Source: Cymbidium sinense (Eukaryota; Streptophyta; Magnoliopsida; Asparagales; Orchidaceae). From it: 64,000 nucleotides of DNA. Every line of letters begins with the position of its first letter. Position 1 is the stretch's first letter. A program made the position numbers and the translations under genes. The notes below the pieces were generated by a model. The model had not been told where the DNA came from and did no database searches. It was given only the letters and a program-made list of their open reading frames with translations. The stretch is from assembly GCA_021442155.1 (NCBI GenBank), contig CM038217.1, positions 144,333,643-144,397,642 of the forward strand, read 5' to 3'. Below, in pieces: positions 23,254 through 34,429 of this stretch.

Positions 23254-24092
23254 TGTTGTGTGCTAGAGAATTTTATTCCGGTAGATGCGAGATCTTCGTA
23301 GCCCAAAAATTATCCAACACACAAGTGTGGATATGAACATGGGTTATAATGGAAAACCCGCTAAGTAAAAAAAACCACGGGCCTCACCAGAACTTTCACT
23401 ATGTGTTCAAAGATACGTGTCCCGCTTCTCGTTAGGAGAAGAAGGTGTTGGGCGAAACAATATTCCGAGTGAAAAAATAATATCTGGCCAACTCCAACCC
23501 AAGGAGAAGTTCCCAAAAGCTGGCAGAACCGATCTTCGGGAGCAACCTCTTGATCTTCGGAGAAAGGAGCAAGGTCTTTTCTAGTCCTCCTGGGGCGATC
23601 TCCTAAGGGCGATGATCTTCCTGACTACCTGGTGGCACTGGGATGGGATCGTCGCCAAGGTCGACCGGTGGTTCTCGAGCTCTGGTCTTCAAATCGATTC
23701 CCCCCCTAAGGTGAGAATGAAGCTCATTTATAGATTTTGGGAGTGGCGTGCCTTGTAATTGCGGAAAACTCCAACCACTCCCATCTGACGGCTCAGCATC
23801 GATGACCGATGTATTTTGATGATCCGTGCCTTAATGATGTCGAAATTGGGTGATCTTGGATGCTTGGATTCGCCTCGACGACCGATCCGACTATAAATAT
23901 GTCGCTTTGGTGACCATTTGGATCGTGATCCATTTTCACGTCCGATGATCCGAAATGACCGGACGTTTTACGCTGATGTGCATGCTCGCCTCATCGGTAT
24001 CGCCGGGCTTGATCAGTTTTGAAATCTGATTAGATCGAAATATTTCAAAAACGCCAGATTCGCTGATCGATTAATTTTCTGAGGATGTATCA
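23254..24092 (-). repeat. 5' LTR of element 2
   Basis: Begins tgttgtgtgctagagaat and ends gaggatgtatca, giving TG...CA termini on the plus-strand reading. It is homologous to 17286-18077 but carries many extra single G or GG insertions relative to it. Confidence 0.8.
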
Positions 24093-24234
24093 TTTATATA
24101 TATATATATTAATACATAATAATGCATTATGATTTATACATAATAATTTTATATTAATGAAGACCACATAATATTATATTATTAGAATATAAATATAAAA
24201 ATTACATCCAAATTTTATATGAAGTAATTTTTCC

Positions 24235-25351
24235 TTAAATCCGATATTTAAGAAGAGGATCTTTGAAAGGGAAGCGGTCATTGTAAACTCTCCAAGCATA
24301 CTCTTCGAATGCAAATGACTGAAATTTTCTCTTGTATTTCTCCCCTCCAGCACCACTCTCATCGGCCTCCTCATCACAGCCGTCCAATTCTGATCGTAGG
24401 GTCAGCGGCGCCACCACACTATCCATGTTGAGCGTCACCAGCAGTGATATGGATATGCTGCTATCTGTGTAATCATGGCCGTCCGATATGGGGGAAATCT
24501 GACGGTGGATGGCTCTCACCTTCTTGAATCTTCCATTGCTCCACACCTTCAATAAAATAAAATGTTAACAAATGAAATAATACAAGATTATAACTTGAAA
24601 TATGTGAACAAATTGAAGTTCTAAACTGAAGATAAATCGATAAAGAAATAACATTAAAAATCACCTGAGCGATATCTCCCAGAGAGACGAGAACTGAGTC
24701 AGCTCGTGCTGCGACGGAGCTCCACTCACCGGAGTCGCCGAGCACCCACCACGGCCCCTTCTTCTCCCTCATCTCGTACTCCAGCCCCACCACGTATGGA
24801 TATCGCTTTCTCGCCCTCAACATCTCTTCATTCCTTGTGCCTCCGTTCGCAGCTTGGACCCATACCAAACACCTTGCGTGTGCTTGTCCGGTGCCGAACG
24901 GATCGACCGGGAAACCTCCGGCCGTCGCGAGCAACTTCACAACGCTCAAACCTATCTTTCCCAATGCCCCGCCGAGCTCTGCCAGAGCTGGCATCGCGGT
25001 AATTTTGTCGGACAGAACATCGAACACCATGTCAGCTTCTGTTTCGTCTGCAGAAAAGCCGAGATCGGTTGGGGTGGTGGAGGAGAAGAGGAAAGGGGAG
25101 GATTGGAGGGCGGCGGAGGAAGGGAGGTGGGAAGGAATGGAGTGGTCTGTGAGGTGGAAGAGGAGAGGGAGGAGAGAGGAGAGGAGTGAGGAGAAGAGAG
25201 AGAGAGAGAGGGAGAGGAGGAGAGGAGGGGAAGGGAGAAAGAGGTTGAGAGGTGGGAGAGAGAGAGGGAGAGGAGGACGACGCCGGCTCATGACTGGAAA
25301 GAGGAGGTGGTGGTGGCGGTGGTGGTGGAGTGGCACCGGAGGTGGCGTCAA
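24235..25351 (-). CDS. Conserved plant protein of unknown function, two exons
   Basis: I do not recognise a named family. Exon 1 runs from ATG at 25351 (or the in-frame ATG at 25291) down to 24665, where CTCAG/GTGATT is a splice donor. Exon 2 starts at 24546 after TTGAAG and ends with the stop at 24235-24237. Both junctions are phase 0, giving about 332 residues, or 312 from the internal Met. The first 70 residues are rich in Pro, Ser and Leu, with a hydrophobic LLLSLSLSLFSSLLSSLLPL stretch that could be a signal peptide or membrane anchor. The rest is a well-composed globular region: YPYVVGLEYEMREKKGPWWV, SVLVSLGDIAQ, then VWSNGRFKKVRAI, SISLLVTLNMDSVVAPL, and a C-terminus ending YNDRFPFKDPLLKYRI. 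The reading rests on frame continuity across the intron and biased composition. The N-terminal start is the least certain part. Element 2 ends about 140 bases past the stop. Confidence 0.75.
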
Positions 25352-26793
25352 CGGCCATAGTTGAAGTAGAGTTTGGCATTGAGGATAGCTTCTTGATGGT
25401 CGTCTGATCTGGTGTGCGGGTTGGAAGTGGAGCTTTAAAGAAGGTGCAAACTGAATACTGATAGTAACTTCTACGGCTCATTTGAGGAAAAACTATTATG
25501 TGCTGAGCATGGAAGGTTCGTATTATTGTGTGTACATATTATATATAGATTATGTATACGGATGAGTATATAATTATATATATACATAATGTATACACAA
25601 TAATGCGGATGTTATAATTTGTCTAATTTGTGTGGGTCTGCAGGACCGTACTCTTGTGATTTTTTAAAAATAATATTATTGTGAGTTTTGATTTAAAAAA
25701 AAAATTAATGATTTTTTAATAAAAATGTAAGAAATAATAAAAATAATAATCAAATAAAAAATATGTAACAAAAAATTATGAAAAATTAACTCAAATATAC
25801 TCTTATTCTTATCACTTTCTTAAAAAAATATTTTCAGCTATTGAATTGATTTCAGAAACAAATATTTATAATTTATATAAAAAAAGTTTGATACATTAAC
25901 AAAAATTTAGTTAATCAAATATACATCTTAATATAAATATGTGAATCAAAATATTCATGACCGGCTTTGCTTATAACAATTATATAATTAAAATAAATAT
26001 TTCGGTGAGATAAACTCAACAATGTCAGAATTACTTTGATTCGAGTCTAAATGAACATAAATCAAATATTTGAAGTATAATTAAATGCTTAATAATATTA
26101 TTTAATAAATTAAATGATCTTTAAATTTTCTACGCTTATAATTAAAACAAACATCTTGATGAGAAAAGTCTAACGAAATTAAAGTACTTAATTTCAATAT
26201 TATTAAAATGCTTAAATACCTAAAAAGTAGTTTATGAGCATAGAAATACAATACATGCTATTGAATAGTATTCGAAGATATTAAGTAAAATAATCAAAAT
26301 AACATTCCACAATTTTTAATTATGCTAAGCTATATGGCTTTTCTCTTCATGAGTTTTCAATAAAAACTTCTTCTATTTTCTTATGAAATTATATTTATAT
26401 CTATGAATCTTTATATAATATTTACACATAAAAAATTTAGTTTATGATCATAAATTCTGCAACACATAATAGTTTGATTATATCTATGAGAAAAATCTTA
26501 CTCTTTACAAACACTAATTCAATGCCTGACAAGTATAATGCACACAATAATGGAGCCTCTTGCTTTGACTCTCACCAAATTAAGAAGCATTCCCTCGATC
26601 AAGAATGTCATAGTCTACTTAGCGAAGGATTTTCATGTTTATTCTTGGAAGGTCATATTTACAACTTAGAGAAGCATTGAGCTTAAATCCTTTAACTCTT
26701 ATATGAGTATGGTCAACAAATATTATCATTAAAACACAATGGAGTTTGTCTAGCATAAAGTTAACAACAAGTTAAGATTGATTAATTAATAAC
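25352..26793. other. Upstream region of the 24235-25351 gene and AT-rich spacer
   Basis: The first few hundred bases presumably hold the promoter and 5' UTR of the minus-strand gene. The rest is AT-rich with no recognised gene; a 78-codon frame at 26444-26680 has no motif I know. Confidence 0.45.
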
Positions 26794-27456
26794 TGAACAT
26801 CCTAAAATTAATGATAGACGAATCTCAAAGATTTAAAATCGATCTAATCACCGATTTGAAGCCTTACAAAAATTCTGATCTAACATATAACATCAGATAG
26901 TCCGATCAAGCTAATCGATCATTTATCGGCATGAAAATGGATGATTTAAATGGTCACCAAAAATATTTATAGTCGATCGAAGAGAATCCAACGAATCTAA
27001 GATCACCCAATTACAACATTAAGGCAATCATCAAAATACACCGTCATCAGGGGATCATATCTAAGTGGTTGGAGTTTTCGAATTTATAGCCACTCCCAAA
27101 ATCTATAAATAGCTCATTCTCACCTTAGAGGACGAATTGAAGAGGAGCTCGAGAACCAATAGACGCATCTATCAAACCACCATGTAAGAGTGACTTTGAG
27201 ATCGCCAGGGACTAGAAAGAAGCTGTCTTTTCTCGAAGATCAAGAGTTGCTCAAGATCCGTCTGCCGCTTTGAAACTTGGTCGAGTTGATATCTACATTA
27301 TAGTTTATGAACACCTTCTAACTAACGAGAAGCATGTATCTTACATAAATGAAAGTTCTAATAAGTGTGGTTTCAACGGTTTTCCATTTATAACTGTTCA
27401 TATTGTGTTGGATAATTCTACTCAAGATTGATCTATAATAAAATTCAGCACGCAAA
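26794..27456 (+). repeat. Solo LTR of the element 2 family, inverted
   Basis: This stretch is the reverse complement of the element 2 LTR layout: it begins tgaacatcc, passes ccaaaaatatttatagtcg, gatcacccaattacaac, cactcccaaaatctataaat and gctcattctcaccttag, and ends aataaaattcagcacgcaa. Coding sense would therefore be the plus strand. No internal region or partner LTR is adjacent. Confidence 0.7.
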
Positions 27457-29172
27457 TGTAAATGTAAAGGCCCTCATTATTATGTTAAATTTGCTCCACT
27501 ACATCTTAGCTAATATCCCCTAATAACATTGGTGGAGTTGATTCAACCTCCCTTATTGATGCTCTTGTAATGTCATATGAGAAAAACTTAGATGTTTATT
27601 GATAAGAAATTTTATTTAAGAGATAGAATTCAACTTACTTATAACTGTAATTTTTAAGAGTATTTAACTTAACTCTAGTATCCTAAATTGGTACGATTCA
27701 AACTACATATTATCGCATATTATTATGGCACATTTAATTCTTATAAGGGCATTGACTAATAGAGGGTCAAGAAAGACAACATAGAGGGGGCTTAATGAGA
27801 GCGTGGAGAGCAATAGGAGTAAAAAGAAGAGGAAGAATAAAGCATGACAAAAAGGAGAAACAAAGTGAGAACAATTATGCAAGTAGAAAGGAATAGGAAA
27901 GATGAAGTATAGGAGCAATTAAACCATGAGATCGATGAGTCACATGAAATTAAGTTAAGCTATGCATGCTACATGAAATTGGGCTGAGTTCAAGCAAGGT
28001 AGGTTTTTTGTCCTCTAAAAATAATATAATAAAATTTTAAATTGAAATATTAGCCAAAAATCCTAATATAAATTTGTTTCATTTTTAATACTTAAAGAAG
28101 CTTATATATCCATTTAGTTCAAGCAATTAAACAGTCATGACCAAATTGAAAATATTAGCTTAATTCGGTCGACATAAGTGAAGTTTATATCAATTGATAG
28201 ACTAGATGTCTATATTAGAATAATTTTGGCATCTGAACTCAACTATTAATCAAATTGAAGTTCATATAACATAGCTTCAATTTAATCTTAAAATGACCCA
28301 AATTAAGCTTGATTAACTCTTTTAGTCTTCAAATTAGCCTAACATGTATCAAAGGAATTCAGCGGTCATTATGTTCAAGGGTATGACAGAAACATCTCAA
28401 GGTTGGATGTTTGGATAATTAATTAATTTGGCAAAGAGTGATTATCACTTAGTTAAGGGTCTAATTTAGCTAGGGACAGGCAGTACCTTTGACTTAAGAA
28501 GTATTGATCAAATTCTTTAGAATAATTTTAAGGATACTAAAATCAATCTTTAAAGTCTCATAATCAATTATACAAATAATAAAATTAGTGAGATATATTG
28601 ATTGCTTGAAAAAAAAATCCAGTATAATTAATATTCTTTTTATTTTATATAAGCTAAATTAAAATAAAGATTATATAATAAAATGCTTTATTATTAATTA
28701 TTATTATTGTGAATGATGATGATATTATTAATAAAAAGATTACTTCGAGTACTATAAAACTTTGAAAGATGAGAACTAAGAAAAACTCATGCCCAAAATT
28801 AATTTTAAGAGCGTTTCTAAAAAATTTTTTGAGCAAATTATATTCAGATAAATTTCTTGATAATGGATCATATTGCGCCTTTTATGTATGTTTCCTTTTA
28901 TTAAGGTTGATTAGAATTTCATCGAATTGAGCAATTTGAAACTTGCTTATAGATTTTAGCAAAAGATAGATTTGATTTATTGGTAGTTATGTAATCCATG
29001 GCTAAAAGAATGAAAAAACGGAATTATTTTTGAACAATTTGGTCCACGACATTCTTAAATTTTTTTCATGTTTATAGCTCTGCCCAGTTCCCACCGCCTC
29101 TTTTCTCCCGCCCCGTATCTGCGTGCCCCATGCTCCCACTTCCTTTAAAAAAGGAAAAAAGTCTCTCGCGGT
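27457..29172. other. Spacer upstream of MTP1
   Basis: AT-rich sequence without recognised genes. The last 100 bases before 29173 are GC-richer (cccgccccgtatctgcg) and are likely proximal promoter of MTP1. Confidence 0.45.
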
Positions 29173-29178
29173 TATAAA
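29173..29178 (+). promoter_or_regulatory. Probable TATA box of MTP1
   Basis: TATAAA in ggttataaaaatcctc, about 30 bases upstream of a CT-rich start-like segment (ttcgtctccatattctcc near 29197). It is the best core-promoter candidate before the leader exon, but lies 3.2 kb from the start codon because of the intron. Confidence 0.5.
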
Positions 29179-30254
29179 AATCCTCTTTACCTTATTCGTC
29201 TCCATATTCTCCTGGCGAAAACCGAGCTGAGACACTCTCTGTGGACATTGTTGAGAGGTAGCCAAGAACATCTCTCCTTTTTATTTCTTTCTCATTTTGT
29301 TGCCTTTGTATCTTTTGAATTTACGATTTGTAGCTTTTTTCCTCTGTTCGGATTGATTGCTAGTTTTTTTTTTTTTTTTGGAAATCGAGTTTCTTTTCCT
29401 CAAACTTTCTTTTCAATACGCAGGAAAGCCGTTTCTTTCTTTCTGTTTTTTTTTTTTTCTTCTTTTTTTTGCATTTCTATTACTCTAAGTGGTGGATAAT
29501 GATTCTGATGTTATTTGTGCTTAATCTTTTTTGCATATAGCTGAGAAATATTGCTTTTAGGATTGAGAGTTTGAGTTGATTTGTTCCAGTTCTGATTCGT
29601 TTGTTGATATTGGAGGTTTATATTGCCTGAGTTGTTTTTTTCTTTTAGCCCTTTTTGTTTTACTATCTTTTACGTTTTTCTTTGATTCCTAAGCATTCAT
29701 TCTCAATGTTTGATATTGCTGGATTATCTGTTGTTATATGTACTTCTTGCATGTTAAATCAGTCCATGCCTCACTTGCACATTTTATTTTTTTATGCATT
29801 ATTTACCTGCATGTTCTTCAGGTATGTAGGTGATTTAAATTTTTTTTCCTCGTCTTCCAATCGTCCAATTGGCTGCTACATATCAAAAATAAATCATTAA
29901 TATATTTTTTTTTGGTAGCCGTTACCAAATTTTCAAGGCTACATTTATGTATACATTTTAATCTGCAATATTTTCTCTATTTTATACAAAGAGGAATACC
30001 CAATTCTAAACTAAAATAAAGCAAACGTGAAGGTTATTGAGGATGATGTCATTCATTGTAAGGAACAGGACTGCCTCCCGTGTTTGGCTCCAGACCTATG
30101 GAAATGTTTAAAATATAAAAAATTATACGTTATAATATGATTTACATGATAATTGGATTGTCGTGGTTAATAATTGATCATTTTAGGCAATCTTTTTCTG
30201 GTTAATTCTAACATGCCTTAGTAATACTTGATCCTTTAGTTTATCCACCTCTTA

Positions 30255-30464
30255 GGCTTCGTTTGGCTAAGCTTTTCGGATTCCTAAAAAGCTGGTTTAA
30301 AAGTATTTCCTGAAAAACTATTTGTCTTTGCTTTTGAAAAGGCTAAACGAAATTTTCAGAGATGGAGCTAAACGCAGCTTCAAAAAACACATTAAAACGA
30401 TCAAAATCAAAAATTTACGCTCTCAAAAGCATAACGCACTAAAAAAACTTAGTCAAATGAAACC
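30255..30464. mobile_element. Tourist-like MITE (PIF/Harbinger type), 210 bp
   Basis: Termini GGCTTCGTTTGGCTAAG and, inverted at the other end, GGTTTCATTTGACTAAG match at 14 of 17 positions. They are flanked by the trinucleotide TTA on both sides (30252-30254 and 30465-30467), the target duplication typical of PIF/Harbinger MITEs. There is no coding capacity. It lies inside the predicted MTP1 leader intron. Confidence 0.8.
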
Positions 30465-31785
30465 TTAATCACACTAGGAGAGGAGTTTGTATGGAGAAAT
30501 CCTAATTTTTTGTTTTACATGATTAAGTGGATTCTTTTTGTGGTCATTTCTACCACCCAAGGTTAATTGGTGCTACTCTTCATGAGCTATATTGATCTAC
30601 TTTATTAACGCTTTTTTACAAAATCTCATTGCCTTCATTGGTGCAACACATATCACCAATGCTGGGTCAAATGGTGTGATCATCTTCAAAACACTTAAGC
30701 AGTTCAAGAAATCGGAGTGCACCTTGCAATGGTTAAGGATGGTGCAGTTTCAACTTTTATTATGTTGAATCTCATGATGCAATCTCTACATAAATACATT
30801 TTTTGTTGTTGTTAACAACTTTTGCCTTTATTAATGACATTACCTCTAACTTTTTTTTCTCCTCCCTTAATGACGTTGAGCCCTTTCTACAATTTGATTA
30901 TGAGCACAAATTTACTATCATGTCTCTTCCTCTCTTTGCCTCAAAGTGTATTTTTCTCAGCTTGTCTTGAGCTTTCGCCAAATCCTCCACTCACCAACCC
31001 TCCCATTGCTTGCAGCCTAGTGACAATCGGGAGGGTTGATCGTCTCTTAGCAATCCCTTGAACTTCTTTGTACGTTTCCTTTTTGATCCCACTTGGAATA
31101 GAGCTTAGGAGATGAATTTCTTGTGGCATATGCGTGTTTTAATTGCTTATGAGTAGAGAAAGTAGCTTAGGATAAGAGCATTTATAAAATTGATGATGTA
31201 GGTTATCCCTGTTGTCAAAAAGAGATAATGATCTTGAAAGGGGAATGGGAAGATGCGACTAAAGTTTTACTTGGGTTCACAAACGGGATTGATAATAAGA
31301 GGTGAGGAGGGTGTGCCTTCAAAGCAGTTTATTCTATTAATGGAGGGGTTATCTTGCAGACAACGGTTACAGAGAACTTGAAGAATATAAGGAGGAGAAA
31401 AGAATAATGATCTATCAGAAAATTGTTAGGTGACAAATTTAAAGGTAAGACCTTGAATTGGTTCATAAAATTTTAAGCAGCCGCCTCTTCTTTGGACATA
31501 GATTGTTGTGAAAAGCGTTTAGTGTTTGTTTGATCATATTCACAACAGCGGACAAAGGATAAGGAGGCTTTGAGAGCCAAAAGTTCTTGCATCATTATGG
31601 TGGGACGATGAGACAAGTATCCAATGCTTACTGGACTGTAAAGGATTCACATTTTCTTAATCATGTTTGAAACAATAAATAAAGAATGTGGAGGCTTTCA
31701 GAGCTGGAAGGCCTTCCATGTCTGTTGGTGGAATGGCAAGGTCCACAATTTCAATGCTTTCTTGAGTCAATAGAACAAATGAGTA

Positions 31786-31872
31786 CTGAATGCTCATCTG
31801 ACTATATTCGCACAACAGAGCAAAAGATTTCTCAATGCTTATCTGACAATGTTCGCAATAACAGGGCAAAAG
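31786..31872. repeat. Imperfect 45-bp tandem duplication in MTP1 leader intron
   Basis: aatgctcatctgactatatt at 31788 and aatgcttatctgacaatgtt 45 bases later start two similar units, each ending in gcaaaaga. A looser relative occurs near 31515-31565. Confidence 0.65.
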
Positions 31873-32107
31873 AATGAAAAGGTCCCACATTTCTCGTAAC
31901 ACTTTTGCAAAGGCGAATTAAAAACAAGGAGGATAGTTTAAGCTAAAGTTTTAATTCTTCAATATTTGAAGTCAATTGAATTGCTCTATGTTGGAATGAC
32001 CAACCATTAGAGTCATGCTCTGCAACCACTCGTCAGTCAAATCTTGATGCTAATATAAAGCGTGGCCCAAGGCGGCTACTTTAGCGTTAGGAAAACTACT
32101 ATTTTGG

Positions 32108-32223
32108 TAAATATGTTACTTTCAATAGACTTGCAAGCTCAGATTTTAGTATAAAACTCAAGTGTTAAATATGTTACTTTCAATAGACTTGCAAGCTCAG
32201 ATTTTAGTATAAAACTCAAGTGT
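32108..32223. repeat. Perfect 58-bp tandem duplication in MTP1 leader intron
   Basis: The segment starting taaatatgttactttcaata at 32108 recurs without any difference at 32166, head to tail. It is close to the 3' splice site (170 bases upstream). Confidence 0.9.
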
Positions 32224-32395
32224 TTTACCCAGCTGGTACCATTAGCTAAATGTAATTGGTTATGCTATATTTTCTTTCACTCTTTCTTCTTTGTTAGCTG
32301 CAGTTTCAACAAACTATTACATGTATTCAAATGTTATATTTGATTTTTTTTTTTGTCAATATTAATGCTCATCTTTTCTTCTTCATGCTCTGCAG

Positions 32396-33577
32396 ATGGA
32401 AGCACAGAGCTCGCAGCAATCTTCAATCGCCGAAATTAGTGAAGTGCTTCCAGTGGCTGGGACAACTTATGCAGACATCAAGACATGTGGAGGGCCTACC
32501 TGTGGTTTATCTAGTTCAGGCAGTGACTCAAAAGATGCGAAGGAGAGGTCAGCTTCCATAAGAAAGCTATTTATAGCAGTTTTTCTATGTACGATATTCA
32601 TGTGTGTAGAAGTGGTTGGAGGCATCAAAGCAAACAGCCTTGCAATTCTCACAGATGCAGCTCATCTCCTTTCCGACATTGCAGCTTTTGCCATTTCTTT
32701 GTTCTCAATCTGGGCAGCAGGATGGGAAGCTACTCCTCGTCAATCCTATGGATTTTACAGAATCGAAATTCTAGGCGCATTGGTCTCCATCCAGCTTATA
32801 TGGCTCCTAACTGGTATTATATTGTATGAAGCAGTAATGAGACTGATACATGGAACAAATCTGGTTCATGGCAAGTTGATGTTTGCTGTTGCTGGCTTTG
32901 GCTTGCTTGTTAACATCATCATGGCTTTCTTGCTTGGCCATAATCATGGTCATAGCCATGGTGAGCATGACCATAGCCATAGCCATGGAGGTCAAGGTCA
33001 TGGTCATGGTCATGATCACGAGCACACTAAACATCACAGCCGAAGCATTGACATCGACATCGACATCACAGCTGAAAATGACGAGCGAAAGCAACAGCGA
33101 AAAAAGAAGCAGAGCATTAATGTCCGCAGCGCCTATCTTCATGTGCTTGGTGACTTGATTCAGAGCATCGGAGTGATGATTGGCGGCGCGATCATATGGT
33201 GCAAGCCTGAATGGAAGATAGTGGATCTGCTTTGCACGCTGATGTTTTCACTCATCGTGCTGATCACGACGGTCAACATGCTGAGGAACATATTATCTGT
33301 GCTGATGGAAAGCACCCCAAGAGAAATTGATGCCACAAAACTCCAGACGGGAATGTGCGAGGTGGACGGAGTGGTGGCGGTTCATGAGTTGCACATATGG
33401 GCTATTACCATTGGCAAGGTTCTGTTGGCTTGCCATGTTACAATCAAACCAGAAGTCGACTCTGAGCATGTTCTTGATCAGGTGATTGGGTATATTAGAA
33501 AGGAGTATAATATCAGTCATGTAACCATACAGGTTGAGAGGGGCAAGGCTCTAATAGAAACAACAAGCAATTCCTGA
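32396..33577 (+). CDS. MTP1: Metal tolerance protein 1 (cation diffusion facilitator, Zn/H+ antiporter)
   Basis: This 393-residue protein belongs to the Zn group of plant cation diffusion facilitators. Known members sit in the vacuolar membrane and move Zn2+ into the vacuole in exchange for protons. Visible features in order: a short cytosolic N-terminus with the conserved Cys pair CGGPTCG (residues 31-37); membrane segments from about residue 57; the first metal site H90-x3-D94 in [10 protein letters not shown] (segment 2); a His-rich cytosolic loop at about 182-214 ([20 protein letters not shown]); the second metal site H249-x3-D253 in YLHVLGD (segment 5); and a C-terminal cytosolic domain from about residue 305 with [11 protein letters not shown]. 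Length is normal for the family. The coding region is one uninterrupted exon, and the splice acceptor ends exactly at the ATG. The last 67 bases of coding sequence are part of a tandem duplication that continues into the 3' UTR. Confidence 0.95.
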   Translation: MEAQSSQQSSIAEISEVLPVAGTTYADIKTCGGPTCGLSSSGSDSKDAKERSASIRKLFIAVFLCTIFMCVEVVGGIKANSLAILTDAAHLLSDIAAFAISLFSIWAAGWEATPRQSYGFYRIEILGALVSIQLIWLLTGIILYEAVMRLIHGTNLVHGKLMFAVAGFGLLVNIIMAFLLGHNHGHSHGEHDHSHSHGGQGHGHGHDHEHTKHHSRSIDIDIDITAENDERKQQRKKKQSINVRSAYLHVLGDLIQSIGVMIGGAIIWCKPEWKIVDLLCTLMFSLIVLITTVNMLRNILSVLMESTPREIDATKLQTGMCEVDGVVAVHELHIWAITIGKVLLACHVTIKPEVDSEHVLDQVIGYIRKEYNISHVTIQVERGKALIETTSNS

Positions 33578-33721
33578 TAGATTTCATGTATATTTTGGTT
33601 GTAAAGCCACTGATTGATATCAGTCATGTAACCATACAGGTTGAGAGGGACAAGGCTTTAATAGAAAAAACAAGCAATTCCTGATAGATTTCATGTATAT
33701 TTTGGTTGTAAAGCCACTGAT
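33510..33721. repeat. 105-bp tandem duplication spanning the MTP1 stop codon
   Basis: Copy 1 (33510-33614) holds the last 22 codons, the stop and the start of the 3' UTR. Copy 2 (33617-33721) repeats it with three substitutions and no indel, separated by two bases. Copy 2 therefore carries a vestigial C-terminal coding segment ([20 protein letters not shown]) with a second TGA inside the 3' UTR. Confidence 0.95.
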
Positions 33722-34429
33722 GTCGAAGTATGCCTGGAAAAAATTGATACTGGAGCTGGATATTTGTAATGAGACACTATATATTTGTATTTTAAAGAGT
33801 ATATTAGTAAATTTTCAGGCTTCTTTTCTTCGTTCTCAAAAGTGATGCTTACAGGTGGGGATTTTAGCTTGTTTCTTTTGCTAGTGTTTGTTTAACTTGT
33901 TGCAGAGTGCTTGCTATAATCTTATTTGTGGTGTGCTTTTTCTATCTTGGGAGTGGACGTGTGTATTGGATGTTATGTGTGCTTACTGTTAGATTTATTC
34001 CTGATGTTGTATTGTGTTCAGGAGAAATTATTATGTGCAATATCTCGATCATTAGGATTTTTGTGTATATGCTATTTATATATTGTGTATTCATCCATAT
34101 ACACAACAATATGGATGATCGAAATACGGCATGTAATAATTTCTCGTATTTCAGAATATGAATAATCAGAGAAGATTATGATGAAATCTGCGCTTGTTGT
34201 TGAGATTGTTCAATAATTATTGGTGGTGGAATAAGGCAAGGTTTAAATCTATTTTTGTTTCGGTATAACTTTGCTGATTTAGGATTTATAATTTCATTGA
34301 CTTGAGATTTAGTTTTGATTGTTGTTACAACTATTTGTTGACCTTCAAATACACTCCGCAAGCCGCACATATGGCAAATTCGATGGACTACGGATGCAAG
34401 GTTGTGCAAAACGAAGTCAAAATATTTTG

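Larger units (their letters stand above)
17286..24092 (-). mobile_element. Non-autonomous Tat-related LTR element with gag but no pol
   Basis: LTRs at 17286-18077 and 23254-24092 frame a minus-strand element. The pentamer tttat precedes the left LTR (17281-17285) and follows the right LTR (24093-24097), consistent with a 5-bp target duplication, though this is a common AT-rich word. In sense order it holds 5' LTR, tRNA-Asp-type primer-binding site, a decayed gag, a tandem array, a GC-rich block, more tandem array, a long GC-rich low-complexity block, another tandem block, an antisense TATA box and the 3' LTR. I find no protease, RT, RNase H or integrase motif. It resembles gag-only, trans-mobilised LTR derivatives described in plants. 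Element 1 is a related partner but not necessarily the helper. Confidence 0.75.
29205..32395 (+). other. MTP1 leader exon and long 5' UTR intron (predicted)
   Basis: A short non-coding exon probably ends at GAGAG/GTAGCC (donor GT at 29258-29259). The intron then runs to ttcatgctctgcag at 32382-32395, a strong acceptor that directly abuts the ATG at 32396. The acceptor is clear; the donor and the exon start are inferred and could differ. Open frames inside the intron are short and without motifs. Confidence 0.5.

Noticed and set aside
24837..25364. 175-codon plus-strand frame rich in Arg, Gly and Glu
   Set aside because: Antisense shadow of exon 1 of the minus-strand gene; its composition comes from the Pro/Ser/Leu-rich coding strand.
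25032..25481. Proline-rich 149-codon minus-strand frame overlapping the gene start
   Set aside because: Out of frame with the conserved globular part and it has no splice donor joining it to exon 2; more likely 5' UTR and shadow reading, although an upstream start cannot be fully excluded.
32807..33142. Antisense 111-codon frame with Met/Thr repeats
   Set aside because: Shadow of the MTP1 His-rich loop codons on the opposite strand.
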